The notes under the pieces are model-generated. The model worked only from the letters and a program-made list of their open reading frames with translations. It was not told where the DNA came from and made no database searches. Source: Thioalkalivibrio sp. XN8 (GTDB lineage: Bacteria > Pseudomonadota > Gammaproteobacteria > Steroidobacterales > XN24). From it: a stretch of 64,000 nucleotides of DNA. The position numbers were made by a program, and so were the translations under genes. Position 1 is the first letter of the stretch; the number at the start of each line of letters is the position of its first letter. Below are positions 1 through 8,416 of this stretch, one piece after another. The stretch is taken from NCBI RefSeq assembly GCF_011058255.1, contig NZ_JAALFH010000050.1, positions 1-64,000 on the forward strand, read 5' to 3'.

Positions 1-1
1 C

Positions 2-1018
2 GCTCCGGCCGCTCCGCCCCGGGTCCCCGAACCCGCGCCGCCGGCCGAGCGCCCGGCGCCGCCGCGGGTGGAGTGGGCGCAGGATCCCGCCCTGTCCGCG
101 ATGCGCGAGGAACTCAAGTCCCTGCGGGCCATCCTGCAGGACCAGATGGCCCGCCTGGCCACCTCGGACTACGACCGCCGCGAGCCGGTCCGGGCGGAGA
201 TCGTCCGGCGCCTGGCGCGGGCCGGCTTCGACGAGGCCGTGGCGCGCGGCATTGCCGCGGGCACCACGGACCTCGCCACCCTCGGCGAGGCCTGGCAGGA
301 AGCCCTGTTCGGCCTGGCCCGGCGCCTGCCGGTGGTCGCGACCGACCCGCTCGAGCAGGCCCGGGCGATCGCCCTGGTCGGCGCCACGGGTGTCGGCAAG
401 ACCACCACCGCGGCCAAGCTGGCCGCGCGGGCCTGCCTCCGCTACGGCAGCAAGTCCGTGGCCCTCATCAGCACCGACGACTACCGGGTCGGCGCGCAGC
501 GGCAGCTGGCCTCCTTCGGCCTGCTGCTCGGCGTGCCGGTGCGCCAGGCGCGCTCCAGCAGCGAGCTGGCCGATCACCTGGCCGAGTTCGGCAGCCGCCG
601 CCTGGTGATCGTCGATACCGCCGGCCTGGGCCAGCACGACCTGCGCCTGCTCGAGGAGAGCCGCAGGCTCAGCGAGCTGGCCGACCTCGAGAGTTATCTC
701 GTGATGTCCGCCAATGTGCAGCGGGAGGTGATGGAAGAAGTCGTCGATGCCTTCGGCCGCGAGCGGCTGGCCGGCTGCATCCTGACCAAGCTCGACGAGG
801 CGGCTCGCCTCGGTCCCGCGCTGTCGACCCTGCTGGCGCGCCAACTCCCCGTGGCGTTCGTCAGCGAGGGCCAGCGCGTGCCGGAAGACCTCCGGCCGGC
901 ACGCGCCCGGGACCTGGTGAGCCAGGCGCTGGCGCCGCCGGCGCGCGGGGCCGGCCCGGCCAGGGCCAGGCAAGCGGCAGCCGGACCGGCCCTGGAGGTG
1001 CGCCATGCGTCAGCCTGA
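2..1018 (+). CDS. flhF: Flagellar biosynthesis GTPase FlhF, 3' part
   Basis: SRP-type GTPase that helps place and number polar flagella. The reading frame is open from base 2, so the gene begins upstream of the window. What is present is a Pro/Ala-rich linker followed by the complete NG GTPase domain. The P-loop GATGVGKTTTAAKL starts near base 382, STDDYRVGAQRQL follows near 470, DTAGL near 615 and TKLDEA near 786. The last 14 bp overlap fleN, which suggests translational coupling in the flagellar operon. The Pro/Ala linker before the NG domain matches FlhF rather than Ffh or FtsY. Confidence 0.95.
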   Translation, partial: APAAPPRVPEPAPPAERPAPPRVEWAQDPALSAMREELKSLRAILQDQMARLATSDYDRREPVRAEIVRRLARAGFDEAVARGIAAGTTDLATLGEAWQEALFGLARRLPVVATDPLEQARAIALVGATGVGKTTTAAKLAARACLRYGSKSVALISTDDYRVGAQRQLASFGLLLGVPVRQARSSSELADHLAEFGSRRLVIVDTAGLGQHDLRLLEESRRLSELADLESYLVMSANVQREVMEEVVDAFGRERLAGCILTKLDEAARLGPALSTLLARQLPVAFVSEGQRVPEDLRPARARDLVSQALAPPARGAGPARARQAAAGPALEVRHASA

Positions 1019-1895
1019 ACTGGCCGGCCAGGCCCAGGGCCTGGCCCGTTTCCGTCGTCCCCGTCCGGTCCGCGTGCTGGCGGTCGCCAGCGGCAAGGGC
1101 GGGGTCGGCAAGACCAACGTCTCGGTAAACCTCGGCGTCGCCTTCGCCGCCATGCAGCGGCGCACCATGCTGCTGGACGCCGACCTCGGGCTGGCCAACG
1201 TGGACGTCCTGCTCGGCCTCGAGGTCCCGTACAACCTCTCGCACCTGCTCAGCGGCGAGCGCGAGCTGGAGGAGATCGTGGTTCCCGGGCCCGGCGGCCT
1301 GAGAATCGTGCCTGCCTCCTCCGGCGTGGCGCGCCTGGCCGATCTCACCCTTGCCGAGCACGCCGGCGTGATCGCGGCCTTCAGCAGCCTGGCGGAGCCG
1401 GTCGACATCCTGATCGTGGACGTGGCGGCCGGCATCAGCCCGTCCGTGCTGCAGTTCTGCGCCGCGGCCCAGGACGTGATGGTCGTGGTCTGTGACGAGC
1501 CTTCGTCCCTGACCGACGCCTATGCCCTGGTGAAGGTGCTGGCGCGGGACCACGGCGTGCGCCGCTTTCACACCATCACCAACCGGGTAGACTCCGCCGC
1601 CCACGGCCGGCGGCTCCACGGCAAGCTGCAGGCGGTCTGCGACCGCTTCCTGGACATCCCGCTCCAGCACCTCGGAGCAGTGCCCGAGGACCCCCTGCTG
1701 CGGCGGGCCGTGCAGATGCAGACGCCGGTCGTGTCGGCCTACCCGACCAGCCCGGCGGCGCGGGCATTCAAGGATCTGGCGCGCCTGGCCGATAACCTCC
1801 CCGAGCCCCGCGGCATGAGCGGCAGCATCGAGTTCTTTCTCGACCGGCTGGCCGATCCGGGCCAGCGGGAAGAAGCGTTCGAGGCGGCGGTCTGA
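1005..1895 (+). CDS. fleN: MinD/ParA-like ATPase FleN (FlhG)
   Basis: Antagonist of FlhF that limits flagellar number and can restrain the master regulator in polar flagellates. The 296-aa protein has the deviant Walker A KGGVGKT at residues 31-37, a DADLGLANVD switch region near residue 58 and the DVAAGIS Walker B-like segment. It starts inside the end of flhF and ends 2 bp before fliA, which is the conserved flhF-fleN-fliA order. The short N-terminal extension before the Walker motif is usual for FleN. Nothing appears truncated. Confidence 0.95.
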   Translation: MRQPELAGQAQGLARFRRPRPVRVLAVASGKGGVGKTNVSVNLGVAFAAMQRRTMLLDADLGLANVDVLLGLEVPYNLSHLLSGERELEEIVVPGPGGLRIVPASSGVARLADLTLAEHAGVIAAFSSLAEPVDILIVDVAAGISPSVLQFCAAAQDVMVVVCDEPSSLTDAYALVKVLARDHGVRRFHTITNRVDSAAHGRRLHGKLQAVCDRFLDIPLQHLGAVPEDPLLRRAVQMQTPVVSAYPTSPAARAFKDLARLADNLPEPRGMSGSIEFFLDRLADPGQREEAFEAAV

Positions 1896-1897
1896 CC

Positions 1898-2623
1898 ATG
1901 TACGGCGCCGCGCGACAACTGGATAGCGAGAGGCTGGTCGAGGAGCATCTCGGCCTGGTGAAGCGGATCGCCTGCCACCTGCTTGGCCGGCTGCCCGCGA
2001 ACGTGCAACTGGAGGACCTGGTCCAGGCTGGAACGATCGGATTACTGGAAGCGGCGCGGCACTTCGATGCCGGCCAGGGCGCGAGTTTCGAGACCTATGC
2101 CGGGATCCGGATTCGCGGGGCGATGCTGGACGAAGTGCGACGCAACGACTGGACGCCCCGCTCGGTCCATCGCAACGGGCGCCGCGTTTCGGCGGCGATC
2201 AAGGCGGTAGAGAACGCGACCGGCCGGGAGGCGCAGCCCCGCGAGATCGCTGCCGCGCTGGAGGTGGATATCGATGAGTATCACGCGATGGCGCGGGACA
2301 CGGTGGCGGCGCGGCTTTTCAGCCTCAGCGAGCTGGCCGAGGACGGGGGCGGCTTCGAGGAGCGCCTGCCGGGCGACGAGGTCGGACCGGCCGGGGCCTT
2401 CGATCGCGAGTCCTTCGGGCGCGACCTGGCCGTGGCCATCGACAGCCTGCCCGAACGCGAGCAGCTGGTGATGTCGCTGTATTACGAACAGGACCTGAAC
2501 CTGCGGGAGATCGGCGCCGTGCTCGGCGTCACCGAGTCGCGAGTATGCCAGCTGCACGGCCAGGCCCTGGCCCGGGTGCGGGCGCGGCTGGCGAGCTGGG
2601 TCGAAGACGGGGGCCTGGGCTGA
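1898..2623 (+). CDS. fliA: RNA polymerase sigma factor FliA (sigma-28)
   Basis: Sigma factor for late flagellar and motility genes. The 241-aa length is typical. Region 2 is visible as LVKRIACHLLGRLP followed by LVQAGTIGLLEAARHF and the region 2.4 segment RGAMLDEVRRNDW. Region 4 carries the helix-turn-helix LNLREIGAVLGVTESRVCQL. The gene follows fleN after 2 bp and is probably co-transcribed with it. The cheY-cheZ-cheA-cheB set that follows fliA in Pseudomonas is missing, and motC comes next. Confidence 0.95.
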   Translation: MYGAARQLDSERLVEEHLGLVKRIACHLLGRLPANVQLEDLVQAGTIGLLEAARHFDAGQGASFETYAGIRIRGAMLDEVRRNDWTPRSVHRNGRRVSAAIKAVENATGREAQPREIAAALEVDIDEYHAMARDTVAARLFSLSELAEDGGGFEERLPGDEVGPAGAFDRESFGRDLAVAIDSLPEREQLVMSLYYEQDLNLREIGAVLGVTESRVCQLHGQALARVRARLASWVEDGGLG

Positions 2624-2658
2624 GCAGGCCGGGCCCCTAGGAACATGGCGAGGAGCGA

Positions 2659-3486
2659 GTGAGCGCAACCGGTCAATCTGTCGGTCAGGACGTGGAAGCA
2701 CAGGGTGGCGAGGACGCGGCCCCGTCCGGTCGCGGCCGCCTCGATGTTCTCAGCGTCGCCGGGCTGGCGCTCGGCCTGGTCGCGATCCTCGGCGGCAGCA
2801 TCCTCAAGGGCAGCGGGCTGGCCGCGCTGTGGAACGGCGCGGCCTTCGTCATCGTGATCGTCGGCACGTTCGCGGCCACCCTGCTGCACGTGCGCCTGGA
2901 GACCTTCAAGCACGCGATGAAGATGCTGGCCTGGATCTTCCAGCCGCCGCCGCACGATCCCGCCGAGGCGATCACCAAGATCGTCAACTGGAGCCAGGTG
3001 GCCCGCAAGGAGGGCCTGCTGGGACTCGAGAGCATGGCGGAAGAGGAAACCGACGCCTTCATGCAGAAAGGCCTGCAGCTGCTGGTCGACGGCAGCGAGC
3101 CGGAGACCCTGCGCAGCATCCTGGAAGTGGACATCGGCAGCCGCGAGGATTACGACACCCGCGGCGCCAAGGTGTTCGAAAGCATGGGCATCTACGCCCC
3201 GACGCTGGGCATCATCGGCGCCGTGCTCGGCCTGATGGCGGTGATGCAGAACCTCGCCGACCCGAGCAAGCTCGGCGCCGGCATCGCCGCGGCCTTCACC
3301 GCGACCATCTACGGCATCGCCAGCGCCAACCTGTTCTTCCTGCCGGTCGCCGCCAAGCTCAAGACGGCCGTGGCGGAGGGCACCACCTACCGCGAGATGC
3401 TGGTAGAGGGCATGGTCTCCATCGCGCAGGGCGAAAACCCGCGCAACATCGAGACCAAGCTCAAGGGCTACACGAGCGCTGGTTGA
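2659..3486 (+). CDS. motC: Flagellar stator protein MotC (MotA family)
   Basis: Inner-membrane half of the ion-driven stator complex. The 275-aa protein has four hydrophobic segments (about residues 30-50, 55-75, 178-200 and 210-235) and the MotA hallmark APTLGIIGAVLGLM before segment three. The cytoplasmic loop between segments two and three is rich in charged residues, as needed for rotor contact. The start is GTG at 2659 with AGGAG at 2651-2655. It sits 4 bp before motD, its obligate partner. The motCD type is the second stator pair of Pseudomonas; whether another pair exists cannot be seen. Confidence 0.92.
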   Translation: MSATGQSVGQDVEAQGGEDAAPSGRGRLDVLSVAGLALGLVAILGGSILKGSGLAALWNGAAFVIVIVGTFAATLLHVRLETFKHAMKMLAWIFQPPPHDPAEAITKIVNWSQVARKEGLLGLESMAEEETDAFMQKGLQLLVDGSEPETLRSILEVDIGSREDYDTRGAKVFESMGIYAPTLGIIGAVLGLMAVMQNLADPSKLGAGIAAAFTATIYGIASANLFFLPVAAKLKTAVAEGTTYREMLVEGMVSIAQGENPRNIETKLKGYTSAG

Positions 3487-3490
3487 TCCG

Positions 3491-4387
3491 GTGGCGCGCA
3501 AGAAGCACAAAGAGGAGCACGCCAACCACGAAGCCTGGGCCATTCCCTACGGCGACCTGGTCACGCTGCTGCTGGCCTTCTTCGTCGTGATGTACGCGGT
3601 CTCCTCGGTGAACGAGGGCAAGTACCGCGCGCTCTCCGATTCCCTCGTCGCCGCCTTCCGCGGCGCGCCGCGCACCATGGAGCCGGTCCAGGTGGGCGCT
3701 TTCCAGGTCCGCGCCGACCAGGAGCTCGAGACGGGCCTGCCGCGCACGCTGGTGCCGTTCGAGGTCGACGCGCCGACCAACATGGTCGGGACGGACATGG
3801 AAACCACCCGCTACGGCGAGACCGGCGTGGGCCCGGGCGACGGCACTGGCGCCGACGATGCGGCCTGGATCCTCATCGAGCGTCTCGAGGACGAGGTGCT
3901 GGCGGCGATGGCGCCGCTGATCGACGCCGACATGATCAAGGTCCGCCGGGTGTCGTACTGGCTCGAGGTCGAGATCAACACCAGTTTCCTCTTCGCCAGC
4001 GGCAGCGCCACGGTGGCGCCGGACGCCGTGCCGGCGATCCAGCGCCTGGCGGTCCTGCTCAAGGACGCCGGGGTGCGGCTGCAGGTGGAGGGCCACACCG
4101 ACTCCGTGCCGATCAGCACGGCCCAGTTCCCGTCCAACTGGGAGCTGTCCGCCGGCCGCGCCGCCAGCGTCGTGCACCTGCTGGCGGGGTACGGGATCGA
4201 CCCGTCGAGCATGGCGGCCGTGGGCTATGGCGAGTACCGGCCGGTCGCCAGCAACGAGACCCTCGAAGGCCGCCGCCAGAACCGGCGCGTGCTGATCATC
4301 GTGATGTCCGGCAAGAACGAGGACCGGGAGCTGGCGGGTGCCAGCGCGGGCGCCGACGCCGCGCCGTCCGCGGAGCCGGCCACGTGA
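3491..4387 (+). CDS. motD: Flagellar stator protein MotD (MotB family, OmpA-like C-terminus)
   Basis: Peptidoglycan-anchored half of the stator. Residues 18-40 form the single membrane helix; Asp22 in PYGDLVTLLLAFF is the expected ion-carrying acid. A linker of about 120 residues leads to an OmpA/MotB domain (about 165-280) with VEGHTDSVPIS and NWELSAGRAASVV, then NRRVLIIV. The start is GTG at 3491, 4 bp after motC. The last 4 bp overlap the next small gene as GTGA. Confidence 0.93.
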   Translation: MARKKHKEEHANHEAWAIPYGDLVTLLLAFFVVMYAVSSVNEGKYRALSDSLVAAFRGAPRTMEPVQVGAFQVRADQELETGLPRTLVPFEVDAPTNMVGTDMETTRYGETGVGPGDGTGADDAAWILIERLEDEVLAAMAPLIDADMIKVRRVSYWLEVEINTSFLFASGSATVAPDAVPAIQRLAVLLKDAGVRLQVEGHTDSVPISTAQFPSNWELSAGRAASVVHLLAGYGIDPSSMAAVGYGEYRPVASNETLEGRRQNRRVLIIVMSGKNEDRELAGASAGADAAPSAEPAT

Positions 4388-4590
4388 GCGCTTTCGGCCC
4401 CCTCAAGCCGATCGAGCCGGTGTGGCCGCGGCGGCCGCCCGGGGAGCGGCGCGAACGGGACCAGGGCAGGTCGCGGACGCCGGAACCGCCCGCGGAGCGG
4501 GACCCCGCTGGAGGGGAACCCTCGACTGATGGACAATCGGGCGACGGGAAGCCGCCGGCCCGGGGCGGTATCGTGGATGAATACGCATGA
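4384..4590 (+). CDS. Small proline-rich protein in the flagellar operon, function unknown
   Basis: A 68-aa frame starting GTG at 4384 inside the motD stop (GTGA) and ending in a TGA that overlaps the ATG of the next gene (ATGA). This double 4-bp coupling is the main evidence that it is translated. The product is hydrophilic, with no signal peptide or membrane helix. It opens with SAFGPLKPIEPVWPRRPP and is then rich in Pro, Arg, Glu and Gly, so it is probably disordered. I do not recognise a family. Position suggests a motility-related role, but that is inference. Confidence 0.6.
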   Translation: MSAFGPLKPIEPVWPRRPPGERRERDQGRSRTPEPPAERDPAGGEPSTDGQSGDGKPPARGGIVDEYA

Positions 4591-4997
4591 ACGATCACCA
4601 GGTATACGCCGCCGTGGCCGTGCTCGTGGTACTCGCCATGGCGCTGTGGCTGTCCTTGCGTGCGCTCCGCCGCATCGAGCAGGCCCACGCGCGCCAGGCG
4701 GATCTCGAGGCCGGCCTGGCCGCAGCCCGGGAGGCGCAGGCCGCCGCGGAGGCCGCCGCGCGCGAAGCGGCGGCGGAGTTCGCCCGGCGCCAGGCTGAGG
4801 CCGAGGCCCGGTTGGCGGGCATCGAGGAGCAGCTGGAACAGCTGCGGCTGATGGAGGAGGGCGACGGCGACTATGGCCGGGCCATCCGGATGGCGCGCCA
4901 GGGCGCGACTGCGGAGGACCTGGCCCGGGATTTCGGGCTCAACCGGGGCGAGGCGGAGCTGATCGTCTCCCTGCATGGCAGCCCCGGCGGGGCCTAG
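4587..4997 (+). CDS. DUF2802 membrane-anchored coiled-coil protein
   Basis: The 136-aa protein has one N-terminal membrane helix (about residues 7-26), an Ala/Glu/Arg-rich coiled coil (about 28-92) and a C-terminal DUF2802 segment, YGRAIRMARQGATAEDLARD followed by FGLNRGEAELIVSLHG, which resembles a small helix-turn-helix. DUF2802 proteins commonly end the motCD/cheW gene group in gammaproteobacteria, which fits the location. The start overlaps the previous stop. The function is unknown. Confidence 0.8.
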   Translation: MNDHQVYAAVAVLVVLAMALWLSLRALRRIEQAHARQADLEAGLAAAREAQAAAEAAAREAAAEFARRQAEAEARLAGIEEQLEQLRLMEEGDGDYGRAIRMARQGATAEDLARDFGLNRGEAELIVSLHGSPGGA

Positions 4998-5036
4998 CGG
5001 GTCGGCCGCGCGGCGCCCGGACCCGGATTCGCAGCC

Positions 5037-6914
5037 ATGATGAGCCTCCTGCAGAGCCGCTCGATCAAGAAGACCGGACGGCGGGTCGCCGTCGACCTGC
5101 AGAAGGCCGAGCGCGCCTTCAAGGACGGCCACCTCAGGGAAGCCGAGCAGCTCTGCGGCGAGATCCTGGAAGAAAGCCCGGGCAACTGCCAGGCGCGGCT
5201 GCTGCTGGCCGAGCTCTGTTACCGCGAGGAACGCTTCGAGGAGGCGGAGAGCTGGGTCAGCCGGGCCCGCGAGATCGAGCCGGACAACCCCCGCGGGCTG
5301 AACCTGCAGGGCCGGCTGCTGCTGCGCGCCGGCGACCTGCCGGGCGCCGCGACCGCGTTTCGCCAGGCGACCGAGGGCGCGCCCGACTATGCCGACGCGC
5401 GGGCGAACCTCGGCCATGTGCTGCGCGAGACAGGCCGGATCGAGGAGGCGGAGCAGTGCTTCCTGCAGGCTATCGAGCACGACCAGGAACACGGGCTGGC
5501 CAATCTCTCGCTCGGGCGGATGTATTACGAGCAGCGGCGCCCGGGCCATGCCGTGGGCTACCTCCAGGCCGGCATCCAGCGCGAACTGTCCCACCGCGAG
5601 GGCCAGCACACGCTTGCCGTGGCGCTGTGGGAGCTGGGTCGTTACGACGAGTCGATCACGGCCTTCCGCCGCCTGGTGGCTGCGGGGGACGAGGATCCTG
5701 ACGTCTACTGCGGGCTGGCCCGCGCGCTGGCGGCGATGGGCGAGCTGGACCAGGCGCTGGCTGCCTACGAAGCCGCGCTCGAGTTCGATCCGGGGCATGC
5801 CGCAGCGGCGGCCGGGCTGACCGACGTCCTGCTGGCGCTGGGGCAGGCCGCGGCGGCCCTGGCGTTCGTCCGGCCCCGGGGCGAGGACGGCGCCTCCGCG
5901 CCCTGCCTGCAGGTGGCCTGTGCCCGCGCCCTGCGCGCGACCGGGCGCCCGGCCGAAGCGCTGTTGCAGCTGGCGGCCCTGGTCAAGCGGTTCCCTCCCG
6001 GCGAGGCGCTGGCGCCGGCCCATCGGCTGCTGGGCGAACTGCTGGATGCGCGCGGGGAGTACGAACGGGCCTTCGCCCAGCTGCGCCAGGCCCACCGGCT
6101 CGGCCCGGCCCGCTTCGACGCGGCCGCCCACGAGGCCCTGGTGCAACGCCTGATCGACACTTTCGACCGCGACTTGCTGGACAGCCTGCCGCGGGGCTCC
6201 GCTTCAAGCGTGCCGGTGTTCGTCCTCGGCCTGCCGGGCGCCGGCACGGGACGGGTGGCGCGGCTGATCGCCGGCCATGAGCATGCCGCCAGCGCGGGCG
6301 CCCTGCCGCACATCGACCTTGGCGCGGGCCGGCTGGAACGCTACAACAGCGCCGGCCTGGCCTACCCCGAGTGCCTGCAGCTGATGAGCGAGCGGGAATT
6401 GCGCGAGCTGTCGGCCACCCAGCTCGCTCGCCTGTTCGTGGCAGGCGAGGGTGCGCGCCGGATCGTGGACTCGATGTGGCTGAATTTCCTGCACGTCGGC
6501 CTCATCGAGCTGATGTTCCCCCAAGCGCGCCTGATCCACTGTCGCCGCGATCCGGTCGATGTCGGCCTGGGCTGCTACTTCCGCGCCTTCGAGGGGGTGC
6601 CGGCGAGGTTCTCCGGGGAGCTGGAAGACTTCGGGGCTTACCACGCTTCCTACCTGCGCCTGATGGCGCACTGGCGCGACACCACGCGCCTCCCGCTGCT
6701 CGAAGTCGACTACGACACCTTGTGCCGCGACCCGGCCGCCGAGGGGCTGCGCATCATGGAGTTCCTCGGTCTCGACCCGGCCGGGCTCGGCGCCCCGGCG
6801 CCGGACCCCGGTGCGGCTGCCGAGGGCCGGCCGGGCTGGCATCGGGCCTACGCTGAGTGGCTGGAGCCGCTGCGCCGCAGCCTCGCGACCGCCGGCGGCA
6901 CGGACCCGGCCTGA
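5037..6914 (+). CDS. TPR-repeat protein with C-terminal sulfotransferase domain
   Basis: A 625-aa protein. Residues about 20-380 are tandem tetratricopeptide repeats, for example AERAFKDGHLREAEQLCGEI. Residues about 390-615 form a sulfotransferase-like domain. The 3'-phosphate-binding region is well kept (RLIHCRRDPVDVGLGCYFRAF). The 5'-phosphosulfate loop near residues 392-405 reads VFVLGLPGAGTGR instead of the usual PRSGTT, so PAPS binding is uncertain. It may modify a surface or secreted substrate; the link with flagella is only positional (39 bp after DUF2802). No clear ribosome-binding site precedes the double ATG at 5037. Confidence 0.82.
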   Translation: MMSLLQSRSIKKTGRRVAVDLQKAERAFKDGHLREAEQLCGEILEESPGNCQARLLLAELCYREERFEEAESWVSRAREIEPDNPRGLNLQGRLLLRAGDLPGAATAFRQATEGAPDYADARANLGHVLRETGRIEEAEQCFLQAIEHDQEHGLANLSLGRMYYEQRRPGHAVGYLQAGIQRELSHREGQHTLAVALWELGRYDESITAFRRLVAAGDEDPDVYCGLARALAAMGELDQALAAYEAALEFDPGHAAAAAGLTDVLLALGQAAAALAFVRPRGEDGASAPCLQVACARALRATGRPAEALLQLAALVKRFPPGEALAPAHRLLGELLDARGEYERAFAQLRQAHRLGPARFDAAAHEALVQRLIDTFDRDLLDSLPRGSASSVPVFVLGLPGAGTGRVARLIAGHEHAASAGALPHIDLGAGRLERYNSAGLAYPECLQLMSERELRELSATQLARLFVAGEGARRIVDSMWLNFLHVGLIELMFPQARLIHCRRDPVDVGLGCYFRAFEGVPARFSGELEDFGAYHASYLRLMAHWRDTTRLPLLEVDYDTLCRDPAAEGLRIMEFLGLDPAGLGAPAPDPGAAAEGRPGWHRAYAEWLEPLRRSLATAGGTDPA

Positions 6915-6928
6915 GCCTGGATGAAAGA

Positions 6929-6960
6929 AGGGGCGACGGCCCGCCAGGGTCGTCGCCCCT
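6929..6960 (-). terminator. Hairpin between converging genes, likely terminator
   Basis: A 10-bp perfect stem, AGGGGCGACG (6929-6938) against CGTCGCCCCT (6951-6960), with a 12-nt loop. On the minus strand it is followed by TCTTTCAT, which gives a weak T-rich tail for the histone-like gene ending at 6985. On the plus strand there is no T run. It probably serves mainly the minus-strand transcript. Confidence 0.65.
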
Positions 6961-6984
6961 CTCCGGTTCCCCCGTCAGGCCCGC

Positions 6985-7641
6985 TCAGCTGGTGGTGGTC
7001 TTCTTCTTGCTGACGGCCTTTTTCTTGCTCGCAGCTTTCTTCTTGCTGGCTGTTTTCTTTTTGGTCGCAGGCCGCTTCTTCGCGGTGGTCTTCTTCTTCG
7101 CCACCGGCTTCTTCTTGCTCGCGGCCTTCTTTTTCGCCGCCGGCTTCTTCTTGCTTGCAGCTTTCTTCTTCGCGGCGGCCTTTTTCTTGGTCGCCGGCTT
7201 GCGGGCCGCGGCCTTGCGCTTGCGCGCGGGCTTCTTCTTCGGCGCCGTGCCGGTGCGCTTCGACCATTCTTTCTCGACCGCGGCGACGGCCTTGTCGATG
7301 CCGCTGACCCGGCGGAAATAGTCATAGGCCTTGGTGGCCTCGGTGCGCAGCCACTTCTGGTCCTTGGTGACGGCGTCCAGCTCCTTGCGGGCGTCCGTCA
7401 GCATTCTTTCAAGCCGCTTGGCCTGGGTGGCGGCGGCCTTCGAGCCCTCGTCGACGGCCTTCTGGGCCTGCTCCTGCAGGCGCCGGGCCAGGTCGTTGAC
7501 CCGTTCCGCCGTCTTGTTGGCGCGTGCCGTCAGCTTGTCGAGCTCGCGCCGCAACCCATCATAGGTGCGCTGCGCGGCGTTGATCAGTTCCTGCCGTGCG
7601 TCCTGGAAGGTTTTCTCGATTTCGCTCAGCTGTCTGTCCAT
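6985..7641 (-). CDS. Histone H1-like / AlgP-type lysine-rich protein
   Basis: The 218-aa product starts at the ATG 7641-7639, preceded by GAAGGA at good spacing; the frame extends upstream without a plausible start. Residues 1-135 are a helical, coiled-coil-like domain (RQLSEIEKTFQDARQELINA and onward), reminiscent of phasin-like N-termini. The remaining C-terminal third is a low-complexity tail of AAKKK, ASKKK and AAKKR type repeats, typical of H1-like proteins such as AlgP that bind DNA without sequence specificity. The repeat tract may vary in length between strains. A good promoter lies just upstream. Confidence 0.85.
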   Translation of the reverse strand: MDRQLSEIEKTFQDARQELINAAQRTYDGLRRELDKLTARANKTAERVNDLARRLQEQAQKAVDEGSKAAATQAKRLERMLTDARKELDAVTKDQKWLRTEATKAYDYFRRVSGIDKAVAAVEKEWSKRTGTAPKKKPARKRKAAARKPATKKKAAAKKKAASKKKPAAKKKAASKKKPVAKKKTTAKKRPATKKKTASKKKAASKKKAVSKKKTTTS

Positions 7642-7693
7642 CAGTTTTTCCTTCACGTGCGTGCCCAGGCGCGCAGCGCGCCCTTCTCCGCGC

Positions 7694-7723
7694 ACTATAG
7701 TGCAGCGGGGGGAGCTGTTCCAA
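7694..7723 (-). promoter_or_regulatory. Sigma-70-type promoter for the histone-like gene
   Basis: Reading the minus strand, TTGGAA (7723-7718), an 18-bp spacer and TATAGT (7699-7694). A start near 7687 would leave a leader of about 45 nt before the ATG at 7641. Both hexamers are close to consensus in otherwise very GC-rich DNA. Confidence 0.65.
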
Positions 7724-7746
7724 AGAAAACGCGCTTCGGATTTCCG

Positions 7747-8316
7747 CTACTTGATGCGCTGGACCCGTACCGTCCGGTTGAGGCCTTCGGGCTGCAGCGA
7801 GAAACTGCCGAGAAAACCGCGGGTGATGATGACGGCCCGGTCCTGGCCGCTGTACTCGTAACGCCCCGTGCCGGTCTGCTGCCAGACCTGGCCGTTGTCG
7901 AGCTCGAAAACAGTGTCGCCGGTCCAGCCTTGGAAACCGCCGACGACGCCGGCCTTGATCGACGCGGTCTCTGCCGCGCGCTCCTGCTCCAGGCCGAATT
8001 CCTCTTCGGGGGTCGGCGCCGGGGCCGCCGGGGCCGCGGCTGCAGCGGCCGGCGCACCCCGCTCGCCCGCGGCCTCCGGCAGGGCCAGCCCGAACTCGAT
8101 GACCGCGACCGCCATCCGGTCGTAACAGGCCAGGCGTTCCGTGGGATCGCGCAGCTCCAGGCACTCGATGAACCCGCGCGTCGCGTCCCGGGCTTGTCCT
8201 GCCTCCTGGGCCGGCGCGACGGCGGGCAGGAGCAGCGCCGCCAGGCACCACCACGCGCGGCGCCCCGCAACACGAATCGGCAGGTGGACGGAAGACAGCG
8301 GGGACTCCATGGGCAT
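7747..8316 (-). CDS. Exported protein of unknown function
   Basis: The 189-aa protein has a signal peptide (hydrophobic about residues 20-34, cleavage after APAQ). Next comes a conserved RGFIECLELRDPTERLACYD motif, found at the start of many small periplasmic proteins, then an Ala/Pro linker. The C-terminal beta-type domain has NGQVWQQTGTGRYEYSGQD and GFLGSFSLQ, a Trp/Gly pattern often seen with the CYD motif. It is followed by the histone-like gene on the same strand after about 105 bp, but that gene has its own promoter. The role is unknown, presumably in the envelope. Confidence 0.7.
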   Translation of the reverse strand: MPMESPLSSVHLPIRVAGRRAWWCLAALLLPAVAPAQEAGQARDATRGFIECLELRDPTERLACYDRMAVAVIEFGLALPEAAGERGAPAAAAAAPAAPAPTPEEEFGLEQERAAETASIKAGVVGGFQGWTGDTVFELDNGQVWQQTGTGRYEYSGQDRAVIITRGFLGSFSLQPEGLNRTVRVQRIK

Positions 8317-8416
8317 GGGGCTTCTCCGTGGCGCCGTGGAACGGGCGCTGCGCTCGGGCTGGACAGTCGATTACCGGTTATTCTACTTGAGGGCCGGCAA
8401 GGTGCAGAGTAACAGC

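Noticed and set aside
7000-7260. T-rich runs seen on the plus strand as terminators
   Set aside because: They are the lysine codons of the histone-like tail read on the opposite strand.
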